From NCBI RefSeq assembly GCF_034113885.1, contig NZ_JAXEWM010000196.1, forward strand, positions 1 through 11,440: DNA of 11,440 bases, given 5' to 3'. The notes beneath the pieces are model-generated. The model did not search any database. It saw only the letters and a list, made by a program, of their open reading frames with translations, and was not told where the DNA came from. This document shows positions 6,789-11,440 of the stretch, one piece after another. Each line of letters starts with the position of its first letter. Within the stretch, counting starts at the first letter, position 1. The DNA is from Intestinibacter sp034113885. Lineage in GTDB: Bacteria; Bacillota; Clostridia; Peptostreptococcales; Peptostreptococcaceae. The translations under genes and the position numbers were made by a program.

Positions 6789-8081
6789 TTACTTATTTAA
6801 ATTGTAAAAAGATTTCATTCCACAGTATCTAGCTGGCTCACCAATTAACTCTTCTATTCTAAGTAATTGGTTGTACTTAGCAACTCTATCTGTTCTAGAT
6901 GGAGCACCAGTTTTTATTTGTCCAGCATTTACAGCTACTGCTAAATCAGCAATAGTAGTATCTTCAGTTTCACCAGATCTGTGAGATATAACTGCAGTGT
7001 ATCCTGCTCTCTTAGCCATTTCTATAGCGTCTAGAGTTTCAGTTATAGTTCCGATTTGGTTAACCTTTATTAGTATAGAGTTTGCAACACCTGCTTCTAT
7101 ACCTCTTTCAAGTCTCTCAGTATTTGTAACGAATAAGTCGTCACCAACTAATTGAACTTTTTTACCTAATCTATCAGTAAGTATTTTCCATCCGTCCCAA
7201 TCTTCTTCATCTAGTCCGTCTTCTATAGTGATTATTGGGAAGTTAGTTGTCCAGTCCTCATATAGGTCAACCATTTGTTCAGCTGTTAATTCTTTGCCTT
7301 CTCCAGCTAAAACGTATTTTTTAGTTTCTTCGTTGTACATTTCTGAAGCCGCTACGTCAAGCCCTAACATAACGTCTTTGCCTGGTTCGTATCCAGCCTT
7401 AGATATCGCCTCAACTATTAATTCTAATGCTTCTCTGTTTGAACCTAGGTTTGGAGCAAATCCACCTTCATCACCTACACCGCATGCTAAACCTTTTTCA
7501 GCAAGAACCTTCTTTAATGCATGGAATACTTCTGCTCCCATTCTTAAGCCTTCTCTGAAGCAGCAAGCTCCAACTGGTAATATCATAAATTCTTGAACAT
7601 CTACGTTATTATCAGCGTGTTCTCCACCGTTTAATATGTTCATCATAGGTACTGGTAATTGTTTTGCATTAACTCCACCTATATATTGGAATAACGGTAA
7701 TCCTAATTCATCTGCAGATGCTCTAGCAACAGCCATAGAAACTCCAAGTATAGCATTTGCTCCTAGCTTACCTTTGTTTGGTGTACCGTCTAATTCTAAT
7801 AATAATGCATCTATCCCTGGTTGATCTGTTGATTCTAAGCCTTCTAGCTCTGGTGCTATTATGTCGTTTACATTTTTAACAGCGTTTAGAGTACCCTTAC
7901 CTAGGTATCTAGCTTTGTCTCCATCTCTTAACTCAACTGCTTCAAAAGCTCCTGTTGATGCTCCAGATGGAACTATTGCTCTACCTTCTGCTCCACTTTC
8001 TAAAACTACTTCTACCTCTACAGTAGGATTTCCTCTTGAGTCTAATACTTCTCTTGCGTATACTGATTCTATTACTGACAT
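6789..8081 (-). CDS. eno: Enolase (2-phosphoglycerate dehydratase)
   Basis: A 430-residue cytosolic enzyme converting 2-phosphoglycerate to phosphoenolpyruvate. All key parts are visible: the substrate loop SGASTGAFEAVELRDGD (39-55), GGEHADNNVDVQEFM (152-166) with H155, the catalytic pair E205 (in GDEGGFAPN) and K339 (in SILIKVNQ), the Mg ligands D242, E287 and D314, and SHRSGETEDTTIADLAV (366-382). The length is normal for the family. The AAGGAG site (8088-8093) lies 6 nt before the ATG. It is separated from gpmI by 179 bp, much more than the other glycolytic gaps here, and that leader has an unusual inverted repeat. It is probably read from the upstream glycolytic promoter outside the window; no strong promoter was seen in the gap. 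A terminator follows. Confidence 0.98.
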   Translation of the reverse strand: MSVIESVYAREVLDSRGNPTVEVEVVLESGAEGRAIVPSGASTGAFEAVELRDGDKARYLGKGTLNAVKNVNDIIAPELEGLESTDQPGIDALLLELDGTPNKGKLGANAILGVSMAVARASADELGLPLFQYIGGVNAKQLPVPMMNILNGGEHADNNVDVQEFMILPVGACCFREGLRMGAEVFHALKKVLAEKGLACGVGDEGGFAPNLGSNREALELIVEAISKAGYEPGKDVMLGLDVAASEMYNEETKKYVLAGEGKELTAEQMVDLYEDWTTNFPIITIEDGLDEEDWDGWKILTDRLGKKVQLVGDDLFVTNTERLERGIEAGVANSILIKVNQIGTITETLDAIEMAKRAGYTAVISHRSGETEDTTIADLAVAVNAGQIKTGAPSRTDRVAKYNQLLRIEELIGEPARYCGMKSFYNLNK

Positions 8082-8105
8082 TTTTTTCTCCTTCCATGCT
8101 GTCTA

Positions 8106-8211
8106 CTAATCGAGCCGTTTATTTGTAAAACAATAATATTTCACAAATGGGTTGATGGGTAAGTTTGTAAATTTTATATGTTTTATTCTTGTATATTTTC
8201 TTCTCGATTAG
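8106..8211 (-). other. Long-range inverted repeat in the eno leader (possible structured RNA)
   Basis: In the 179-bp gpmI-eno gap, CTAATCGAG (8211-8203 on the minus strand) is matched by a perfect 9-base complement CTCGATTAG (8114-8106), enclosing 88 nt. The 3' arm ends 12 nt upstream of the enolase ribosome binding site. Inside the enclosed region a smaller stem, ATTTGT/ACAAAT (8148-8143 with 8126-8121), can form. TTTGTAAA and its complement also recur in the gap (8122-8129, 8164-8171, 8244-8251). The arms are less AT-biased than their surroundings, which favours a real stem, but no known riboswitch or leader class was recognised. Confidence 0.4.
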
Positions 8212-8260
8212 CTTTTCTCTATTGTCTTTTTATTTTTGTCATTTTTACAAATTTTATTTA

Positions 8261-9787
8261 TTATTTTATTAGAGAATGACCAGTCATTTCTTCTGGTTTC
8301 TCTAAGTTCATCATGTCTAATAAAGTTGGAGCTATATCTGATAATCTACCATCAGTTAATAACCCTTTGCCTACGAAATCTTTTCCAGCTACTATAAATG
8401 GAACTGGGTTTACTGAATGTGCAGTTATAACCTTGTCTGTTTCTGGATCTACCATTAATTCAGCATTTCCGTGGTCAGCAGTTATTATAGCACTTCCACC
8501 GATTTCAACTATTTTGTCTACTAATTTACCTACGCAGCTGTCTACAGTTTCAACAGCCTTTACAGCAGCTTCCATTACACCTGTATGTCCAACCATGTCA
8601 GGGTTAGCGAAGTTTACAACTATGAAGTCGTATTTGTCTTCGTTTATTTTTTCTAGAACCTTTTCTAATAATTCTGGTGCAGACATTTCTGGTTTTAAGT
8701 CGTATGTTGCAACCTTTGGTGAAGGTATTAATTCTCTATCTTCACCTGCATTTGGTTCTTCAACTCCTCCATTGAAGAAGAAAGTTACGTGTGCATATTT
8801 TTCAGTTTCAGCAGCTCTTAATTGAGTTTTACCTAATTTTGATAAATATTCACCTAATGTATTGCTTAATGATTGTGGTCCAAATGCTATTTGAACATTT
8901 GGTAAAGTAACATCGTATTCTGTTAAGCAAACAAAGTAAGTGCTTATATCTGCTCTTTCGAATCCTGTAAATTCTGCATCAACTATAGATCTAGATATTT
9001 CTCTAGCTCTGTCTGGTCTAAAGTTGAAGAATATCACTGAATCCTTGTCAGATATTTTACCTACTGGTTCACCATTTTCAACTATTACAGTTGGAACGAT
9101 AAATTCGTCTGTTGCACCTTTTTCGTAAGATGCTTTGATAGCTTCTGATGCTGAATTAGCAGTTTCACCTTCGCCATATACCATAGCTTTGTATGCTACT
9201 TCTACTCTTTCCCATCTCTTATCTCTATCCATTGCATAGTATCTACCATTTACAGTAGCGAATTTACCTACGCCTACTTCAGACATGTATTGTTCTATTT
9301 CTTGAGCGTAACCTAAACCACTTTGAGGGTCAGTATCTCTACCATCTGTAAATGCATGTACGTATACTTTTTCTACACCTTTTTCTTTAGCCATTTTGAT
9401 TAAAGCCTTTAGGTGATCTATATGTGAATGAACTCCACCGTCAGATAATAATCCCATTATATGAACGGCATGTTCTTTTGCATTGTCCATAGCTTTGCAT
9501 AAGATTTCGTTTGTGAAGAAATCTCCATCTTCTATAGCTTTTGTTATTCTAGTTAAATCTTGATATACTATTCTACCTGCTCCGATGTTTGTATGACCAA
9601 CTTCTGAGTTACCCATTTGACCATCTGGAAGACCTACATCAAGACCACTTGCTTTTATTAATGTATTAGGATAAGTTGCTTGGATTCTATCTAGATTAGG
9701 AGTTTTAGCTTCTTTAACTGCATTTCCTACTGTATTATTACTTTCTCCAAAACCATCCATAATTATTAATGCTACTGGTTTTTTCAT
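8261..9787 (-). CDS. gpmI: 2,3-bisphosphoglycerate-independent phosphoglycerate mutase
   Basis: A 508-residue manganese-dependent mutase of the alkaline-phosphatase superfamily that interconverts 3- and 2-phosphoglycerate. Metal and catalytic elements are all present: D11 in IIMDGFGE (8-15), the phosphoserine S61 in GQMGNSEVGHTNIGAGR (56-72), SDGGVHSHIDH (115-125), RDTDP (150-154), NFRPDRAREI (255-264), K330 in EKYAHVTFFFNGG, NPDMVGHTG (395-403) with D397 and H401, TADHGNAE (436-443) with D438 and H439, and H457. The length is typical. Translation starts at the ATG at 9785-9787. Its best ribosome binding site, AGGAG (9801-9805), overlaps the tpiA stop codon and is 13 nt away, longer than usual. 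It lies 16 nt after tpiA, so the two are one operon and may be translationally coupled. Confidence 0.98.
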   Translation of the reverse strand: MKKPVALIIMDGFGESNNTVGNAVKEAKTPNLDRIQATYPNTLIKASGLDVGLPDGQMGNSEVGHTNIGAGRIVYQDLTRITKAIEDGDFFTNEILCKAMDNAKEHAVHIMGLLSDGGVHSHIDHLKALIKMAKEKGVEKVYVHAFTDGRDTDPQSGLGYAQEIEQYMSEVGVGKFATVNGRYYAMDRDKRWERVEVAYKAMVYGEGETANSASEAIKASYEKGATDEFIVPTVIVENGEPVGKISDKDSVIFFNFRPDRAREISRSIVDAEFTGFERADISTYFVCLTEYDVTLPNVQIAFGPQSLSNTLGEYLSKLGKTQLRAAETEKYAHVTFFFNGGVEEPNAGEDRELIPSPKVATYDLKPEMSAPELLEKVLEKINEDKYDFIVVNFANPDMVGHTGVMEAAVKAVETVDSCVGKLVDKIVEIGGSAIITADHGNAELMVDPETDKVITAHSVNPVPFIVAGKDFVGKGLLTDGRLSDIAPTLLDMMNLEKPEEMTGHSLIK

Positions 9788-9803
9788 ATGTCTTACTTCA
9801 CTC

Positions 9804-10550
9804 CTATTTAAAATTTACAAGAGCAACATAATCATCAGCTTTAAGTGATGCTCCACCAACTAAAGCTCCATCTATGTCACTTTGTCCCATTATTTCTGCT
9901 ACGTTAGCTGGTTTAACACTTCCACCGTATTGTATTCTAACTTCTTGAGCTAAATCTCCATAAACTGAAGCTACAACTTCTCTTATGTAAGATATAACAT
10001 CGTTAGCTTGTTCTGCTGTAGCAGTTTTTCCTGTTCCTATAGCCCAGATTGGTTCATAAGCTATAACAACTTTTGCTAAATCTTCTTTAGCTACGTCTTT
10101 TAACCCTGCTAATATTTGAGTTTTAACGTGATCCTTAGTTACTCCAGCTTCTCTTTGTTCTAAAGTTTCACCACAGCATAATATTGGGTTTATACCTGTA
10201 GCTAAAGCTTTTAAAACTTTTTTGTTTACTGTTTCATCAGTTTCACCAAAGTATTCTCTTCTTTCAGAATGTCCTATTACAACGTAATCCATTCCTATTT
10301 CTTGTAGCATTTCAGCAGAAACTTCACCAGTGAAAGCACCTGAAGTTTCGAAGTGCATGTTTTGAGCACCAACTTTTATTTTAGTTCCTTTAGTTGCTTC
10401 TTTTAAGTCTTTTAATTGTAAAAATGGTGCGCATATTACTGCTTCTACATCATCTCTATCAGCTCTAGCTCCTACTTCTTTAACGAATTCTAAAGCTTCT
10501 TTTATATTTTTGTTCATTTTCCAGTTTCCAGCGATTATTGGTTTTCTCAT
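9804..10550 (-). CDS. tpiA: Triose-phosphate isomerase
   Basis: A 248-residue TIM-barrel enzyme interconverting dihydroxyacetone phosphate and glyceraldehyde 3-phosphate. Active-site residues are clear: N9 and K11 in GNWKMNK (8-14), H94 in VIGHSERREYFGE (91-103), and E166 in AYEPIWAIGTGKTA (164-177), which includes the mobile loop 6. The phosphate-binding C-terminal part reads YGGSVKPAN (208-216) and GALVGGASL (228-236). A GGGAGG site (10559-10564) lies 8 nt before the ATG. It follows pgk by 66 nt with no terminator between them, and is 16 nt ahead of gpmI, so it is an internal gene of the glycolytic operon. Confidence 0.98.
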   Translation of the reverse strand: MRKPIIAGNWKMNKNIKEALEFVKEVGARADRDDVEAVICAPFLQLKDLKEATKGTKIKVGAQNMHFETSGAFTGEVSAEMLQEIGMDYVVIGHSERREYFGETDETVNKKVLKALATGINPILCCGETLEQREAGVTKDHVKTQILAGLKDVAKEDLAKVVIAYEPIWAIGTGKTATAEQANDVISYIREVVASVYGDLAQEVRIQYGGSVKPANVAEIMGQSDIDGALVGGASLKADDYVALVNFK

Positions 10551-10616
10551 TTGAATATCCTCCCTTTGAATATATCAATATATATTATTTATCAACTTCT
10601 ATGTTATTATTTACTC

Positions 10617-11440
10617 TTATTTGTTATCTAAAGCAGCTATTCCTGGTAATTCTTTTCCTTCTAAGAATTCTAATGATGCTCCACCACCAGTTGAAACGTG
10701 AGTCATCTTATCTCCGAATCCTAATTGGTTAACAGCAGCAGCACTATCTCCACCACCTATTACAGTAGTTGCGTCTTCTAATGATGCCATAGCTTTTGCT
10801 ATTGCTAAAGTACCACCTGCAAATGCTTCAAATTCGAATACACCCATTGGTCCATTCCATACTATTGTTTTTGAACCTTTAACAACGTCTACAAATTTTT
10901 CTACAGTTTTTGGTCCTATATCTAATCCTTCGTATCCGTCAGCTATGTTTTGATCTTCAGTTATTACAACTTCTGCATTTGGTGAAAATTCGTTAGCAGT
11001 TTTGAAGTCTACTGGTAAGTATAATTTAACACCTTTAGCTTCAGCTTTTGCTATCATTTCTTTAGCGTAATCTATTTTATCTTCTTCTAATAAAGAGTTT
11101 CCTATTTCATATCCTTGAGATTTTAAGAAAGTATATGCCATACCTCCACCTATTATTAGGTTATCAACTTTGTCTAATAATTGGTTTATAACATTTATTT
11201 TGTCAGAAACTTTAGCTCCACCTAATATAGCAGTAAAAGGTCTAACTGGGTTAGCAACTGCTTCACCTAAGAATTTTAATTCTTTTTGGATTAAGTATCC
11301 GCAAACTCTTTCTTCTAAGAATTCTCCAGCACCTACAGTTGAACAGTGAGCTCTATGAGCAGTTCCGAATGCATCATTTACGAATATTTCTGCTAATGAA
11401 GCTAATTCTTTAGAGTAGTTTTCTTCATTTTTAGTTTCTT
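10617..11440 (-). CDS. pgk: Phosphoglycerate kinase (N-terminus cut by window edge)
   Basis: The minus-strand frame is open from the right edge (first full codon at 11438) to a TAA at 10617-10619, giving 273 visible residues of a usual 390-400. About 120 N-terminal residues lie outside. The enzyme transfers phosphate from 1,3-bisphosphoglycerate to ADP. Visible family motifs are VNDAFGTAHRAHCSTVG near the start of the visible part, RPFTAILGGAKVSDK, the glycine-rich LIIGGGMAYTFLK, KTIVWNGPMGVFE (10877-10839), GGGDSAAAV and STGGGASLEFLEGKELPGI near the end. An internal ATG at 11139-11141 is not the start, because conserved pgk sequence continues upstream of it. It is the first gene seen of the operon; the promoter and any upstream gap gene are beyond the window. 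Confidence 0.97.
   Translation of the reverse strand, partial: ETKNEENYSKELASLAEIFVNDAFGTAHRAHCSTVGAGEFLEERVCGYLIQKELKFLGEAVANPVRPFTAILGGAKVSDKINVINQLLDKVDNLIIGGGMAYTFLKSQGYEIGNSLLEEDKIDYAKEMIAKAEAKGVKLYLPVDFKTANEFSPNAEVVITEDQNIADGYEGLDIGPKTVEKFVDVVKGSKTIVWNGPMGVFEFEAFAGGTLAIAKAMASLEDATTVIGGGDSAAAVNQLGFGDKMTHVSTGGGASLEFLEGKELPGIAALDNK

Noticed and set aside
8082..8260. Strong separate promoter for eno
   Set aside because: TTGTAA and TATAAA hexamers exist, but none has a convincing partner at 16-18 nt spacing; only weak pairs were found.
8275..8288. GACCAGTCAT-like word shared with the region after secG (3738-3748)
   Set aside because: The copy here encodes the conserved MTGHS end of gpmI, so the short similarity is most likely chance.
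8313..8825. Plus-strand open frame of 170 codons inside gpmI
   Set aside because: It is antisense to a fully conserved enzyme, low in complexity and rich in Ser/Thr/Pro, as expected from a mirror frame of an AT-rich gene.
10617..11141. Short pgk starting at the ATG 11139-11141
   Set aside because: Conserved pgk sequence including NDAFGTAHRAH continues upstream in the same frame to the window edge, so this ATG is internal.

Overview
The window looks like a piece of chromosome from a low-GC, anaerobic, endospore-former-type Firmicute. AT-rich spacers, strong GGAGG-type ribosome binding sites and protein sequences close to Clostridioides/Paraclostridium/Romboutsia relatives suggest the family Peptostreptococcaceae. 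That placement is a judgement from remembered sequences, not from a search. No insertion sequence, phage gene, tRNA, rRNA or CRISPR array was seen.

Left third (about 1-3700): a small regulator/enzyme/transporter locus. A GntR-type regulator of the FadR (FCD) subfamily runs leftwards and off the window edge. Facing away from it is ilvD (dihydroxy-acid dehydratase), followed on the same strand by an AEC-family permease. The 258 bp divergent spacer has a good sigma-A promoter for ilvD, overlapped by repeated operator-like words that the regulator may bind. A strong terminator, usable in both directions, closes the block.

Right two thirds (about 3750-11440): everything lies on the minus strand and centres on lower glycolysis. 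In transcription order it reads pgk (cut by the right edge), tpiA, gpmI, eno, then a terminator, a MATE-family exporter, a class I glycerate kinase and secG. The pgk-tpiA-gpmI-eno enzymes interconvert triose phosphates and carry 1,3-bisphosphoglycerate to phosphoenolpyruvate. The glycerate kinase probably makes 2-phosphoglycerate, the direct substrate of enolase, so glycerate could enter the pathway at this point. The MATE plus glycerate kinase pair sits between eno and secG, which I remember as neighbours in related genomes, so the pair may be an insertion.

Most of the window is housekeeping. The parts worth a second look are the repeat words over the ilvD promoter, the stand-alone ilvD/permease/regulator locus with no other branched-chain biosynthesis gene in view, and a long-range inverted repeat in the enolase 5' leader. 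No stretch longer than 300 bases lacks a gene.
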